Shown: positions 26,348 to 36,184 of the stretch, piece by piece
Position numbering within the stretch: the first letter of the stretch is position 1
Layout: each line of letters begins with the position of its first letter
NCBI RefSeq assembly: GCF_900110915.1
Contig: NZ_FOFG01000001.1
Location: forward strand, 248,001 to 312,000
Reading direction: 5' to 3'
DNA from: Faunimonas pinastri
Lineage (GTDB): Bacteria > Pseudomonadota > Alphaproteobacteria > Rhizobiales > Afifellaceae
DNA length: 64,000 nucleotides
The notes under the pieces: generated by a model
Told to the model about the DNA's origin: nothing
The model's database searches: none
Seen by the model: only the letters and a program-made list of their open reading frames with translations
Program-made: the position numbers and the translations under genes

Positions 26348-27451
26348 ATGTCTCACAACAGCTTCGGCCATCTCTTCCGCGTCACCACCTGGGGCGAAAG
26401 CCACGGGCCTTCGATCGGCTGCGTGGTCGATGGCTGCCCGCCCGGAATTTCGCTGACGGAAGCGGAAATCCAGGTGGAGCTCGACCGCCGCCGTCCCGGC
26501 CAGTCGCGCTTCACCACGCAGCGGCAGGAGCCGGACCAGGTCCGCATCCTGTCCGGCGTCTTCGAGGATGACAAGACCGGCGGCCCGGTGACGACCGGCA
26601 CCTCCATCTCGCTGCTTATCGAGAATGTCGATCAGCGCTCCAAGGACTACTCCGACATTCGCGAGCGCTACCGGCCGGGACACGCGGACTACACCTACGA
26701 CGCCAAATACGGGGTGCGGGACTATCGCGGCGGCGGGCGTTCCTCGGCGCGCGAAACGGCGATGCGCGTAGCGGCCGGTGCGATCGCCCGCAAGATCCTG
26801 AAGGGCGTCACGGTCCGGGGCGCACTGGTGCGCATCGGCGAGCACGAGATCGACCGTAATCGCTGGAGCTGGGATGAAGTGGGCAACAATCCGTTCTTCT
26901 GCCCGGACGCGGTCATGGCGGAGCGCTGGGCCGATTACCTCGACGGAATCCGCAAGGCGGGCTCTTCGGTCGGAGCCGTGGTGGAGGTGATCGCCGAAGG
27001 CGTGCCGGTGGGCCTCGGCGAGCCGATCTACGGCAAGCTCGACGCGGACATCGCCGCCGCGATGATGTCGATCAACGCGGTCAAGGGCGTGGAGATCGGC
27101 AACGGTTTCGAGGCCGGGAGCATTCGCGGCGAGGACAATGCCGACGAGATGCGGATGGGCAATGACGGCAAGCCGCTCTTCCTTTCCAACCATGCCGGGG
27201 GCGTGCTGGGTGGCATCTCCACCGGCCAGCCGGTCGTGGCGCGCTTCGCGGTGAAGCCGACCTCATCCATGCTGACGTCGATGCGCAGCGTGACCCGGAG
27301 CGGCGACGACGTGGACGTCATGACCAAGGGCCGCCACGATCCCTGCGTCGGCATTCGCGCCGTGCCGGTGGGCGAGGCCATGCTCGCCATCGTGCTGGCC
27401 GACCATTACCTCCGCAATCGCGGCCAGACCGGCGCCGACGCGCTCGCCTGA
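26348..27451 (+). CDS. aroC: Chorismate synthase
   Basis: A 367-residue enzyme for the last shikimate step: EPSP to chorismate with reduced FMN. It starts [21 protein letters not shown] and contains the family signatures [34 protein letters not shown] and [17 protein letters not shown]-like (here [19 protein letters not shown]). Length is normal. It is the last rightward gene before a long leftward group; a hairpin lies just after the stop. Confidence 0.97.
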   Translation: MSHNSFGHLFRVTTWGESHGPSIGCVVDGCPPGISLTEAEIQVELDRRRPGQSRFTTQRQEPDQVRILSGVFEDDKTGGPVTTGTSISLLIENVDQRSKDYSDIRERYRPGHADYTYDAKYGVRDYRGGGRSSARETAMRVAAGAIARKILKGVTVRGALVRIGEHEIDRNRWSWDEVGNNPFFCPDAVMAERWADYLDGIRKAGSSVGAVVEVIAEGVPVGLGEPIYGKLDADIAAAMMSINAVKGVEIGNGFEAGSIRGEDNADEMRMGNDGKPLFLSNHAGGVLGGISTGQPVVARFAVKPTSSMLTSMRSVTRSGDDVDVMTKGRHDPCVGIRAVPVGEAMLAIVLADHYLRNRGQTGADALA

Positions 27452-27456
27452 TCGAG

Positions 27457-27478
27457 GCCCTCGGCTCGGGCCGAGGGC
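27457..27478. terminator. Hairpin between aroC and the convergent methyltransferase gene
   Basis: GCCCTCGGC pairs with GCCGAGGGC around a TCGG tetraloop, beginning six bases after the aroC stop and ending 12 bases before the end of the convergent gene. It has no T-run but is placed where both transcripts end. Confidence 0.5.
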
Positions 27479-27489
27479 GCCTGTGGGAC

Positions 27490-28560
27490 TCAGCCCGCTC
27501 GACGGAACGTCACGACTTTCGAGAAGAAGGCGTTGGTCGAGCTTTCCAGCGTGAAACCGGCCTCGCCGAAGATCGCTTCCAGATCTTCGCCGAGATAGCT
27601 CGTGTAATAGGGCTCGTGGAACAGCTGGGGGAAGAGCTCCAGCAGCCCGTCATAAGCGGGATTGTCGCCGGTCTGCAGCGATTCCACGAAGACGAAGAGA
27701 CCGCCCGGCCGGATGACGCGGCCGATCTCGCGGGCCACCTCGCGCCGCACCTTGGGCGGCAGCTCGTGGAAGAGATAGATGCAACTCGCCATGTCGAGGC
27801 TGGCATCGGCAAGCGGCAGGGACTCCGCCTTGGCGACCACGCCGTGGGCGCGCGGCGCCCGGCCGACCCGCCGCCCGGCTTCCTGCACGTAGGGCTCCGA
27901 CAAGTCGATGGCCAGCGAGGGCAGGCGGGGAAAGGCGCGACGCACCTGCGCCATGAACGAACCCGTGCCGCAGGCGATGTCGGCAAAGGCCATTTTCCGC
28001 TGGTCGCGGCCCCGAATGGCTTCCGCCAGCGGCACCAGCGCCTGCCGGCGCATGGCGTTGGCGGCGCCGTTGAACAGCACCTCCACCTGGGTGTCGTAGA
28101 TCTCCGCCGATTCCTCCGTCATCCAGCCGCCGCTCTGGAAGTGGAAGTTCTGGAGATAATAGCGGGGCCGGTTGCCCGGCGCCTCTTCGTGCACCTCCTG
28201 ATGCGCCCCGGTGCGGCGTCGGCGCGCCACTTCCGGCACGTCGCGGAAAAAGGCGCGGCTGCGGGCAAGAAGACCGGCGAGGCCGCCTTCCTCGTCCTGC
28301 GGCATGGGATAGAGCCCCGCCTCGACATTGGCGAGGTCGCGCTTCATCAGCGCCGCGACGTCGCGAAGCAGGCGCTGGAGGTTGGGCACGGGCGTTGTGG
28401 GCGGCCGGATCTTCGGCCGCTGGTCCGGCGCCTCCTTGTCGATCCGCCGGACCATGCGCCGCATCGCGACGCCCTGTCCCGCATACCACGCGACCCGGCT
28501 TCCCTGTCGGGCGGCGAAGGAAAGGCGCGTCGCCCAGCGCTCGAAATTCGTATCGGCCAT
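27490..28560 (-). CDS. Class I SAM-dependent methyltransferase
   Basis: 356 residues. The SAM fold lies in the second half: a motif I FADIACGTGSFMAQVRRA, the acidic loop AIDLSEPYV, and a motif IV-like ASCIYLFHELPPKVRREVAREIGRVIRPGG, as in Methyltransf_11/25 proteins. The N-terminal 150 residues are charged and hold no clear domain. The substrate is unknown; a small molecule or lipid is more likely than a protein. It is the last gene of a leftward series. Confidence 0.85.
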   Translation of the reverse strand: MADTNFERWATRLSFAARQGSRVAWYAGQGVAMRRMVRRIDKEAPDQRPKIRPPTTPVPNLQRLLRDVAALMKRDLANVEAGLYPMPQDEEGGLAGLLARSRAFFRDVPEVARRRRTGAHQEVHEEAPGNRPRYYLQNFHFQSGGWMTEESAEIYDTQVEVLFNGAANAMRRQALVPLAEAIRGRDQRKMAFADIACGTGSFMAQVRRAFPRLPSLAIDLSEPYVQEAGRRVGRAPRAHGVVAKAESLPLADASLDMASCIYLFHELPPKVRREVAREIGRVIRPGGLFVFVESLQTGDNPAYDGLLELFPQLFHEPYYTSYLGEDLEAIFGEAGFTLESSTNAFFSKVVTFRRAG

Positions 28561-28616
28561 CGGATCTACGTTGGTCCCCTACCCGCGCCTTTCAAGGCCG
28601 GCAACGGTCGCGCGCT

Positions 28617-29846
28617 TCAATTCCGCAAGAAGAGGCCGATGACCTCCGTCTCGGCGGAATAGACGAACTGATCGATCGGCACCACGCGCTCCAGCCGGTA
28701 GCCGCCGTCGATCAGCACGCGTGCATCGCGGGCGAAGGAGGCGGGATTGCAGGAGACCGCCGCGATGCGGGGCAGCTTGGAGCCGGCAAGCACCGCCGCC
28801 TGCTCCCTGGCGCCGACGCGCGGCGGGTCGAAGACGGCCCCGTCGAAGCCCTTCAGCTCCTTCACCTGCACGGGAAATTCGAAGAGGTCGCGCCGCTCCG
28901 TCTCGATCGCCTTCAGCCCCTGGGCACGGCGGATCGCGTCGCCAAGGGCCGCGAGCGCCACGGGGCTGCTTTCCACCGCGCGAACGGCGGCGGTGCGGGC
29001 GAGCGCCAGCGAGAAGGTGCCGAACCCGGCAAAGAGATCCGCGACCCGCTTGGAACCGGCAAGGTGCGGCAGCATCAGGTCGATCATGACCGCTTCGGCT
29101 TCCGCCGAGGCCTGGATAAAGGCGCCGGGCGGGGTCACCATCGGCGTGCCGGCAATCATCAGCATCGGCTCGGCGAAGGTGGCGATCATCTCGCCATTCA
29201 CCGTGAGCCGGGCAAAGTCCGCCGCCTGCGTCGCCTGCAACAGCGTGCTCACCAGCCTGGACGGCACCTTCGGAGCCTCGGTCACGGAAACGTCGAGGCC
29301 GTTATCGGTGGCCAGCACGTTGATCCGCGCCGGTTTGCGCCCGAGCCCGAGCTTGCCGACAAGCGTGCGCAGATCCCCGAGCTTCGCCTGGATGGCGGGA
29401 ACCGCGACCGGGCACTCCTCGACGTTGAAGATCTCGTTGGAGAGGCGACGGTGATAGCCCATCACCAGCTTGCCCTCGACCTGCGCGACCGTCAGCACCA
29501 CGCGGCGGCGGCTGTCGACGCGCACCCCGATCGTGGGGGCCGCCTCGACCTCGATCTTCTGCTGATCCAGCGAATCCTGCACGAAGCTGCGCTTCAGGTC
29601 GCGCGTCTGCTCCAGCGGCATCATCTGCAGCGCGCAATTTCCGCAAATGCCGAAATGCTTGCAGATCGGGGCGACGCGGTCGGGGCTCGGCTCGACGATA
29701 TCGAGGATCCTGGCGCGGTCGCCCTTCACCTCCGCCGAGATACGCTCGCCCGGCAGCGAGAAAGGCACATAGACCGGCCCACGCGCGCCCTGCGCAATGC
29801 CGTCGCCACGGTGGCCGATAGTCTCGACCGTCAGGATCTCAGGCAT
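28617..29846 (-). CDS. RNA 5-methyluridine methyltransferase (TrmA/RlmD family, Fe-S type)
   Basis: 409 residues: a short N-terminal TRAM-like part, a cysteine-rich Fe-S region, and the methyltransferase fold. The cluster cysteines are in PICKHFGICGNCALQ with a fourth in NVEECPVAV, as in RlmD. The SAM motif is DLFAGFGTFSLALA and the catalytic cysteine is in SCNPASFARD. It methylates uridine C5 in 23S rRNA or tRNA; which one cannot be told. It overlaps the tlyA gene by eight bases. Confidence 0.9.
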   Translation of the reverse strand: MPEILTVETIGHRGDGIAQGARGPVYVPFSLPGERISAEVKGDRARILDIVEPSPDRVAPICKHFGICGNCALQMMPLEQTRDLKRSFVQDSLDQQKIEVEAAPTIGVRVDSRRRVVLTVAQVEGKLVMGYHRRLSNEIFNVEECPVAVPAIQAKLGDLRTLVGKLGLGRKPARINVLATDNGLDVSVTEAPKVPSRLVSTLLQATQAADFARLTVNGEMIATFAEPMLMIAGTPMVTPPGAFIQASAEAEAVMIDLMLPHLAGSKRVADLFAGFGTFSLALARTAAVRAVESSPVALAALGDAIRRAQGLKAIETERRDLFEFPVQVKELKGFDGAVFDPPRVGAREQAAVLAGSKLPRIAAVSCNPASFARDARVLIDGGYRLERVVPIDQFVYSAETEVIGLFLRN

Positions 29847-30579
29847 TTACCGCTCCAAGCAGGTATTCGTTGTTTCCGTCGCCGCCGCTGATCGGGGAGG
29901 GCGCGGTGCCGACGACGCGCCAACCCTGCTCTTCGCCGATCCAGCGCGCCATTTCCGCCAGAGCGGCTTCGCCGGCGGCGGGGTCGCGGACGATGCCACC
30001 CTTGCCGACGCCGTCGCGACCGACCTCGAACTGCGGCTTCACGAGTAGCACGGCCCAGGCGCCGGGCTTGGCCATCGCCAGGGCCGGAGGCAGCACGAGC
30101 TTCAGCGAAATGAAGCTGACGTCCGACACGAGCGCCTGCACCGGATGATCTTCGAGATCCTCCGCTACGAGGGCGCGGGCATTGATGCCGTCCTTGACGA
30201 GAACCCTCGGATCGCCGGCGATCAGCGGATGCATCTGGTCGTGCCCCACATCCACGGCCACCACGGACTGGGCGCCCCGCTCCAGCAGCACCTGCGTGAA
30301 GCCGCCGGTGGAGGCTCCCAGGTCGAGCATGGAAAGCCCCTCGGGCGAGAAGCCGAAAGTATCGAGCCCGGCGACGAGCTTCAGCGCGGCGCGCGAAACA
30401 TAATGCTGCCCGGGATCGTCTACCGTGAGGGCCGCATCGGCGCCGACGCGCTGGCTCGGACGCGAAACGGTCGCGCCATCCACCCGCACCGTCTCGCGCA
30501 GGATCATGTCGCGTGCCCGCGAGCGGCTGGGCGCCAGTCCCCCGGCGACCAATGCCTCGTCCAGTCTAAGCTTTTCCAA
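29839..30579 (-). CDS. tlyA: TlyA-family rRNA 2'-O-methyltransferase
   Basis: 246 residues: an S4 RNA-binding domain at the N-terminus (RLDEALVAGGLAPSRSRARDMI) and an FtsJ/RrmJ-like methyltransferase with motif I LDLGASTGGFTQVLLERGA. Family members methylate cytidine 2'-OH in 16S and/or 23S rRNA; some were first named haemolysins. It shares eight bases with the downstream RNA methyltransferase, so the pair is co-translated. In many relatives dxs lies directly upstream; here an SCO gene does. Confidence 0.92.
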   Translation of the reverse strand: MEKLRLDEALVAGGLAPSRSRARDMILRETVRVDGATVSRPSQRVGADAALTVDDPGQHYVSRAALKLVAGLDTFGFSPEGLSMLDLGASTGGFTQVLLERGAQSVVAVDVGHDQMHPLIAGDPRVLVKDGINARALVAEDLEDHPVQALVSDVSFISLKLVLPPALAMAKPGAWAVLLVKPQFEVGRDGVGKGGIVRDPAAGEAALAEMARWIGEEQGWRVVGTAPSPISGGDGNNEYLLGAVNA

Positions 30580-30616
30580 TCGGTATCCCCGTCCGCGAGC
30601 AGCGCGGCAGGGAGGT

Positions 30617-31246
30617 CTATGCCACGAGCCGCTTCAGCTTGGCGACCGCCGTGTCATCTTTCTCGTCATGCACGATCGTGCCGACGAGGCTGCCCTCGGC
30701 ATCGAGCAGGAACACGGAGGCGGTGTGGTCCATGCTGTAGCCGCCGCTCTGGTCCGGCACTTTCTTGTAATAAACGCGGGACTGGTCGAGCATGGCTCGC
30801 ACCTTGTCGGGCTCGCCGGAAAGCGCGGTGACCTTGCCGCCGAACGCCGTCAGGTACTCCTTCAGCACGGCGGGCGTGTCGCGCTCTGGATCGACGGTGA
30901 CGAAGACGAATTGCAGCTTGTCGGCGTCGGTGCCGAGCTTGTCGGCCCAGATCGTCATCTCCGACAGCGTGGCGGGACAGACGTCGGGGCAGTGGGTGTA
31001 GCCGAAGAAGAGGGCGGTCGGCTTGCCCTGCAGGATCGACTGGTCGACCGGCTTGCCATCCTGGTCGACGAGTTGGAACGGCTTGGAAAACGGCTGGATC
31101 TTCGTTGCCTGCGCGTCCTGGTCGTTCTGGGGCGGCCCCTGCCGGGTCATGCCCATATAGCCGCCGATGAACATGCCGGCGGAAGCGATCACGGTCAGGA
31201 CGATCAGCACCCACAGGCCGACGCGAACGGCTCGGTAGCTGTTCAT
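30617..31246 (-). CDS. SCO1/SenC-family copper thioredoxin-like protein
   Basis: 209 residues: N-terminal membrane anchor (VGLWVLIVLTVIASAGMFIGGYM) and a periplasmic thioredoxin-fold domain with the copper-binding CxxxC in THCPDVCPATLS and the distant histidine in YSMDHTASVFLL. SCO proteins deliver copper to the CuA site of cytochrome oxidase or reduce its cysteines. No oxidase genes are near. Its start overlaps the stop of the 77-residue exported protein gene (ATGA), suggesting joint translation and perhaps joint function. Confidence 0.93.
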   Translation of the reverse strand: MNSYRAVRVGLWVLIVLTVIASAGMFIGGYMGMTRQGPPQNDQDAQATKIQPFSKPFQLVDQDGKPVDQSILQGKPTALFFGYTHCPDVCPATLSEMTIWADKLGTDADKLQFVFVTVDPERDTPAVLKEYLTAFGGKVTALSGEPDKVRAMLDQSRVYYKKVPDQSGGYSMDHTASVFLLDAEGSLVGTIVHDEKDDTAVAKLKRLVA

Positions 31247-31476
31247 ATCTTCAGCATTCCCCCACGGATCTGCAGCATGCCATTGTCATCCATCCGCACG
31301 CGCTCCAGCCGGCAGACGCTTTCCGGGAGCGCGGGCCGCATCACGGCCATGTTGAACGAAATGTCTTCCTCGCCGCGCGGAAGCGGATCGGCTGAGGTGA
31401 CGGCCCCGCGGACGAGCGACACCGCGGCCGTGATCGTCAAGGCGACGGCGAGGGTGACGGGCAGTAGCAGGCGCAT
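31243..31476 (-). CDS. 77-residue exported protein, unknown function
   Basis: Begins MRLLLPVTLAVALTITAAVSLVRGA, a signal peptide or single membrane anchor, followed by about 50 residues (EEDISFNMAVMRPALPESVCRLERVRMDDNGMLQIRGGML) with one cysteine and several methionines. The ATG at 31476 has a TGGAGAACC site. The gene overlaps the SCO gene by four bases. The Met/Cys content and coupling to SCO hint at copper handling or a partner role, but this is only inferred from position. Confidence 0.72.
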   Translation of the reverse strand: MRLLLPVTLAVALTITAAVSLVRGAVTSADPLPRGEEDISFNMAVMRPALPESVCRLERVRMDDNGMLQIRGGMLKI

Positions 31477-31586
31477 GTCAGGTTCTCCAGGCGACATCCT
31501 TCTCCTGCCTAAAGGTTGCGGCGGCTTATGGGCAGATCCCCCGTCGCCGCGTGCTTTTTGGTCACGCCCCTCATGGCTTGCGTCCC

Positions 31587-32546
31587 TCAAGGATAGTTCA
31601 CGCGGGCCGGGATGCGAAAGGCAGGACCTTCGGGAGCGGGCACGAAATCGTCCGGCGCCTCGCCCTGCACGAGATCGAAGCGGCCGGCCTTCCAGGCTTC
31701 GCGCGCGTCCTCGATCCGTTCGCGGCGGGAAGAAACGAAGTTCCACCAGATGTAGCGGCGGCTTTCCAGGGGGGCGCCGCCGAGGATCAGCAGGCGCGAA
31801 TCCGTGACGGCCCGGATCGTGATCCGGTCGCCCGGCCGGAACACGAGCAGGCGGGGCGCCTCGAACCGGTCGCCGGCGATCTCTATCTCGCCGGACAGCA
31901 CATAGATCGCGCGTTCCTCGAAGGACGGATCGAGCGGCAGGCTGTGCCCGGCCCGAAGCGCGGCGTCGGCATAGATCGTTTCGGAATAGGTGCGGACCGG
32001 CGAGGTCGCGCCATACAGGGATCCCGTGATCAGCCGAACCTCGGTCCCCCGGTCGCTGATGACCGGCAGCTCGCCGGCGCCGTGATGGCTGAAGGCCGGG
32101 GCGTTTTCCTCCGCGCCTTCCGGCAGGGCGACCCAGGTCTGGATGCCGAAGACGGAGCCCGGCGCGGCGCGAAGGCCCTCCGGCGTGCGTTCCGAATGCG
32201 CGACGCCGCGCCCGGCCGTCATCCAGTTCACGTCGCCCGGCCGGATCACCTGCTCCGTGCCGATGGAATCTCGGTGCAGGATCTCGCCGTCGAAGAGATA
32301 GGTGACGGTGGCAAGTCCGATATGGGGATGCGGGCTGACATCGAGGCCCGCGCCCAGCAGGAACTCGCAAGGCCCCATCTGGTCGAAGAACACGAACGGG
32401 CCGACCATGCGCTTGCCGACGGAGGGCAAAGCGCGTCGGACCTCGAAGCCGCCGATCTCGCTGGTGCGGGGCACGATCACGGTTTCCACCGCCTCGCAGG
32501 AGGCGGCGTTGCCGGCGATCGGGTCGTCTGTGGCTTCCCCGCTCAT
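31587..32546 (-). CDS. Pirin family protein
   Basis: A 319-residue bicupin. The metal-binding histidines of the N-terminal cupin are visible: [19 protein letters not shown], then EILHRDS and [11 protein letters not shown]. Two cupin domains are expected from the length. Bacterial pirins act as quercetinase-like dioxygenases or as modulators of other enzymes; the exact role is unknown. It lies between the small exported protein gene and xseB on the same strand, where related genomes often carry dxs. Confidence 0.92.
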   Translation of the reverse strand: MSGEATDDPIAGNAASCEAVETVIVPRTSEIGGFEVRRALPSVGKRMVGPFVFFDQMGPCEFLLGAGLDVSPHPHIGLATVTYLFDGEILHRDSIGTEQVIRPGDVNWMTAGRGVAHSERTPEGLRAAPGSVFGIQTWVALPEGAEENAPAFSHHGAGELPVISDRGTEVRLITGSLYGATSPVRTYSETIYADAALRAGHSLPLDPSFEERAIYVLSGEIEIAGDRFEAPRLLVFRPGDRITIRAVTDSRLLILGGAPLESRRYIWWNFVSSRRERIEDAREAWKAGRFDLVQGEAPDDFVPAPEGPAFRIPARVNYP

Positions 32547-32566
32547 TCGCTTGCCCCCGTCGGTGT

Positions 32567-32818
32567 CTACTCCGCGTCGAACGGCTCTGCGCCTACCGCG
32601 CGGCCGTTCGGACCGGTGCGGATCTTTTCCACGCGCTCTTCCGCCTGCTTCAGCAGCGAATCGCAGCGCTGTTTCAGCGCTTCGCCGCGTTCGTAGATCG
32701 CGATGGATTCTTCCAGCGGAACGTCGCCGCGCTCCAGCCGCGTCACGATGGATTCCAGCTCCTTGAGAGCGTTCTCGAATGACAGGGTCGCCACTTCGGC
32801 GGTCGCGTTTTCGGACAA
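32567..32818 (-). CDS. xseB: Exodeoxyribonuclease VII small subunit
   Basis: An 83-residue XseB: two helices with the family pattern [41 protein letters not shown] (only part is unbroken here: [12 protein letters not shown] and [14 protein letters not shown]). Several copies join XseA to cut single-stranded DNA in both directions. The xseA gene is not in the window. It follows the histone deacetylase-like gene by nine bases, a linkage common in rhizobia-like genomes. Confidence 0.93.
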   Translation of the reverse strand: MSENATAEVATLSFENALKELESIVTRLERGDVPLEESIAIYERGEALKQRCDSLLKQAEERVEKIRTGPNGRAVGAEPFDAE

Positions 32819-32827
32819 AACTCTCTC

Positions 32828-33751
32828 CTATGCCGCCATGAGCTGGCGGATATGGGCCGCCGCGGACGAGGCGAGACCCTGCAGATCATAGCCTCCCTCC
32901 AGCAACGAGACGAGGCGGCCATCGGCCGAGCGGTCGGCCTCATCCATGAGCTTGCCGGTCGCCCAGGCGAAATCGTCCTCGACCAGTTCGAGATTGGCGA
33001 GTGGATCGCGATGGTGCGCATCGAAACCGGCAGAAATCAGGACGAGATCGGGGCCGAAATTGCGCACGGCCGGCAGGATGCGCTCGCGAAAGGCCTCGCG
33101 GAAGCGGCTGCCGTCGTCGCCGGCAACCAGCGGCGCATTGAAGATGTTGCCGATGCCCGTCTCGCCCAGCGCCCCCGTGCCGGGGAAAAGCGGCATTTCG
33201 TGCGTGGAGGCATAAAGCACGGACGCGTCGGACCAGAAGATGTCCTGCGTGCCGTTGCCGTGATGCACGTCCCAGTCGACGATGGCCACGCGCTCGATGC
33301 CGTAGGTTTTCTGCGCATATCGGGCGGCGATGGCGGCATTGTTGAAGAGGCAGAAGCCCATAGCTTCCGAGACCTCGGCATGGTGACCCGGCGGCCGGCT
33401 CGCGACGAAGGCATTCGCCACCTCCCGCTTCGCGACGGCGTCCACCGCGCGAAGCGCCGCGCCCATGCCGCGCAGCAGCGCTTCCAGCGTTCCCGGCGAA
33501 AGGTTCGTGTCGGCTGAGAGCGCCACCAGCCCGCTGTCGGGGATGCGGTCGCGAATGCGGGCGACGTAATCTGCTGCGTGGACGAATTCGGCGACCGCAA
33601 GGTCGGCTTCCGGCGCTTCCTCCCGCAGGAGGCCGGAGAAATCCTCGTGGTCGAGCGCATCGTGCAGCGCGCGCATGCGATCCGGCCGCTCGGGATGACC
33701 GGCCGGGGTCAGGTGCTCCAGAAAGGCGGCATGATGCAGAAGCAGGGTCAC
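32828..33751 (-). CDS. Histone deacetylase-like (acetoin utilisation/AphA) family hydrolase
   Basis: A 307-residue zinc amidohydrolase of the class II HDAC-like family. The catalytic histidine pair is in PPGHHAEVS, zinc ligands are in [13 protein letters not shown] and [13 protein letters not shown], and the Tyr-containing loop LEGGYDLQG is near the end. In bacteria these deacetylate acetylpolyamines or acetyl-lysine; no substrate can be named here. Probably transcribed with xseB. Confidence 0.92.
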   Translation of the reverse strand: MTLLLHHAAFLEHLTPAGHPERPDRMRALHDALDHEDFSGLLREEAPEADLAVAEFVHAADYVARIRDRIPDSGLVALSADTNLSPGTLEALLRGMGAALRAVDAVAKREVANAFVASRPPGHHAEVSEAMGFCLFNNAAIAARYAQKTYGIERVAIVDWDVHHGNGTQDIFWSDASVLYASTHEMPLFPGTGALGETGIGNIFNAPLVAGDDGSRFREAFRERILPAVRNFGPDLVLISAGFDAHHRDPLANLELVEDDFAWATGKLMDEADRSADGRLVSLLEGGYDLQGLASSAAAHIRQLMAA

Positions 33752-33791
33752 GGCTGAACTCCGGGCCGGTTCGTGCGAAGCGCGTCTGCCA

Positions 33792-34787
33792 TCAAATTTC
33801 CCTTTCCGGGCGCGGTGCGGCGGCCCGCATCAGCCTGTCATTGATGGCTTCGCCCAGCCCGTGCTGCGGGATCGGCATGACCGCGATAGCAACCGGATCG
33901 ACGGAATCGAGTTCCGCCAGCCCGTCGAAGAGCCGGGCCGCCGCTTCCACGAGGTCGCCGCTCGCGCTGAGGTTCAGCGTCGCCGAGGCTTTCTCCTGAC
34001 CGGGGAGGGGAGCCGGGCCGAACGCGAGCAGGGCCTCGCCGGGCTCCACGTTCCGCGCCTCCAGCCGGACGGGAACGCGCGGGGCATAATGGCTGGCCAG
34101 CATGCCCGGCGCCTGGATCGTCGCGCCCGGCGCCTTGCGCAGGAGCGGCCGGCCGAGATGCGCCTCGATGTCTTCCGCCGCGACGCCGCCCGGCCGCAGC
34201 AGGCGCGGCGCGTCCTCAAGCAGCGAGACGATGGTGGATTCCACGCCGACCGGGCAGGGGCCTGCATCGATCACCAGCGAGACGCGGTCGCCGAGCTGGT
34301 CAACCACATGTCCGGCGCGCGTCGCGCTGATGCGGCCGGAGCGGTTGGCGCTGGGCGCGGCCAGCGGACGGCCGAGTGCGGTGACGATCTCCCCCGCAAT
34401 GCCGCGCGGCCAGCGGATCGCGATGCTGTCGAGCCCGGCGGTGACCAGCGGATGCGCGGCGGCGCCGGGGCGGAGCGGCACGACGAGGGTCAGCGGCCCC
34501 GGCCAGAAAGCGTCGATCAGCCGTTCGGCACGGGCGTCGAAGACGCCATAATCGGCGGCCATTTCGGGGCCGTCGACATGGCAGATCAGCGGATTGAAAC
34601 GGGGGCGTCCTTTCGCGTCGAAGATGCGCGCGACCGCCTCGCCGTCGGTCGCGTCGGCCGCCAGCCCGTACACCGTCTCGGTTGGAATTCCGACCAGCTC
34701 TCCCGCGCGCAGACGCCCGGCCGCGAGCGCCACGATCTCGGCGGTCCGTTCCGCTTCCAGACGGATCACTTGAGGGCTAGGGGACAC
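33792..34787 (-). CDS. L-threonylcarbamoyladenylate synthase (Sua5, two-domain)
   Basis: A 331-residue protein that makes threonylcarbamoyl-AMP for the t6A37 modification of tRNAs reading ANN codons. The YrdC domain shows GIPTETVYGLAADA, the KGRPRFNPLI segment, and LAAPSANRSGRIS; the C-terminal Sua5 domain contains PGMLASHYAPRVPV. I take the GTG at 34787, with a GGAG site five bases away; the frame continues to 34865. The Sua5 form, not the short YrdC, is present. Confidence 0.93.
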   Translation of the reverse strand: MSPSPQVIRLEAERTAEIVALAAGRLRAGELVGIPTETVYGLAADATDGEAVARIFDAKGRPRFNPLICHVDGPEMAADYGVFDARAERLIDAFWPGPLTLVVPLRPGAAAHPLVTAGLDSIAIRWPRGIAGEIVTALGRPLAAPSANRSGRISATRAGHVVDQLGDRVSLVIDAGPCPVGVESTIVSLLEDAPRLLRPGGVAAEDIEAHLGRPLLRKAPGATIQAPGMLASHYAPRVPVRLEARNVEPGEALLAFGPAPLPGQEKASATLNLSASGDLVEAAARLFDGLAELDSVDPVAIAVMPIPQHGLGEAINDRLMRAAAPRPEREI

Positions 34788-34943
34788 GGCGCTCCAGCAA
34801 CTGGCGGGTTTCAAGGCATCGGAAGGCTTGCCATTCCGATTAAGCGGGTTGCGGCGCTCTCGCAAGGGCGGCGGGGCAGGTGGCGGAGAATGACCGCCCC
34901 GCCCGAAAGCGGCTAAGCAGGAAGCGGAGAGGAAACTGATTCG

Positions 34944-36170
34944 ATGCGATTTTCCGTCGTGCTTGCCGGACTGCTCGGAGCCCTCATCGGGTTCGGGGGA
35001 ACCATCGCGCTAGCGATCTCCGCGCTGCAGGCCATGGGGGCGGACCAGGCGCAGGTTTCCTCCGGCGTTACCGCGATCTGCCTGTCGCTGGCCGCGACGA
35101 CCGCGTTCCTCAGCATCCGCTACCGTCAGCCGATCGTGACTGCGTGGTCGAGTGCGGGCTGCGCCCTCCTCGCCGCGACGCACGGCGTCGATATCCATCA
35201 GGCGGTCGGCATGTTCCTGGTAACGGGCCTGCTGGTGCTGATCACCGGTGCGATCCGGCCGGTCGCGAACCTCGTCCTCAAGATCCCGCCGACGCTGGCC
35301 GCCGCCATGCTGGCGGGCGTGCTGCTGCACTTCAACATCCAGATCTTCCAGAGCGCCGTGGGCGCGCCGGCGCTGGTCTATCCGCTGGTCGCCGCCTTTT
35401 TCGTCTTTCGCCTGTTCAATCCGGCTCTGGCCGTGGTGCTGGTGCTGGCGCTGGGCGTGGTGCTGAGCTGGGCGCTCGGCTTGATCGCCCCGATCGAGAC
35501 GACCGCGCAGCTTTCCACCGTCGGATGGATCAGCCCGTCCTTGGACCTGCCGATGCTGATCGGCATCGGCCTGCCGTTCTATCTGGTCAGCATGGCTTCC
35601 CAGAACCTCGCGGGGTTCGCGGTGCTGAGGACCTACGGCTACGTGCCGCCGTCGCGGCCGATCCTCGGCATTCTCGGCGTGGCGTCGCTGCTTTCCGCCC
35701 CGTTCGCGGCCTCCACCACCAACCTCGCCGCGATCACCGCCTCCATCTGCGCCGGGCACGAGTCGCATCCGGACCCGCAAAAGCGGTGGCTCAGCGGCCC
35801 CTTCTATGCGCTGGGCTATGTGGTCTTCGGCGCATTCGGGGCGTCGCTGGTGTCGCTCTTCGGCGCGATGCCGCCGGCGCTGGTGGCCGCGGTCGCGGGC
35901 CTCGCTTTATTCGGGCCGCTGACCAATGCGTTTTCCACCGCGCTGAGCCGCGAGAACGAGCGGCTGCCGGCCATCCTGACCTTTGTGATCACGGCGTCCG
36001 GCATCACGATCTTCACCGTGAGTTCCGCCTTCTGGGGGCTGCTCGCCGGCATCGTCGTGATTGGCCTGCAGCATGTGGAGCAGCGGGTTCGCCGCCGCTC
36101 CCCGATCCCTCAGCCGGAAATCCCTCAGCCGGGATCCACTCGGCCGGACGCCGACCGGCCCGCCCGCTGA
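34944..36170 (+). CDS. BenE family benzoate/proton symporter
   Basis: A 408-residue membrane protein with 11-12 hydrophobic segments and the BenE pattern (LLGALIGFGGTIALAISALQAMGA, PLVAAFFVFRLFNPALAVVL, GIGLPFYLVSMASQNLAGFAVL). BenE carriers import benzoate with protons, though many members carry unknown anions or purine-like compounds. No benzoate-degradation genes lie nearby, so the substrate is uncertain. The C-terminus ends in a repeated IPQPEIPQPG-like tail. It stands alone, divergent from sua5 by about 156 bases. Confidence 0.88.
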   Translation: MRFSVVLAGLLGALIGFGGTIALAISALQAMGADQAQVSSGVTAICLSLAATTAFLSIRYRQPIVTAWSSAGCALLAATHGVDIHQAVGMFLVTGLLVLITGAIRPVANLVLKIPPTLAAAMLAGVLLHFNIQIFQSAVGAPALVYPLVAAFFVFRLFNPALAVVLVLALGVVLSWALGLIAPIETTAQLSTVGWISPSLDLPMLIGIGLPFYLVSMASQNLAGFAVLRTYGYVPPSRPILGILGVASLLSAPFAASTTNLAAITASICAGHESHPDPQKRWLSGPFYALGYVVFGAFGASLVSLFGAMPPALVAAVAGLALFGPLTNAFSTALSRENERLPAILTFVITASGITIFTVSSAFWGLLAGIVVIGLQHVEQRVRRRSPIPQPEIPQPGSTRPDADRPAR

Positions 36171-36184
36171 GGCTCAGGCGGCCT

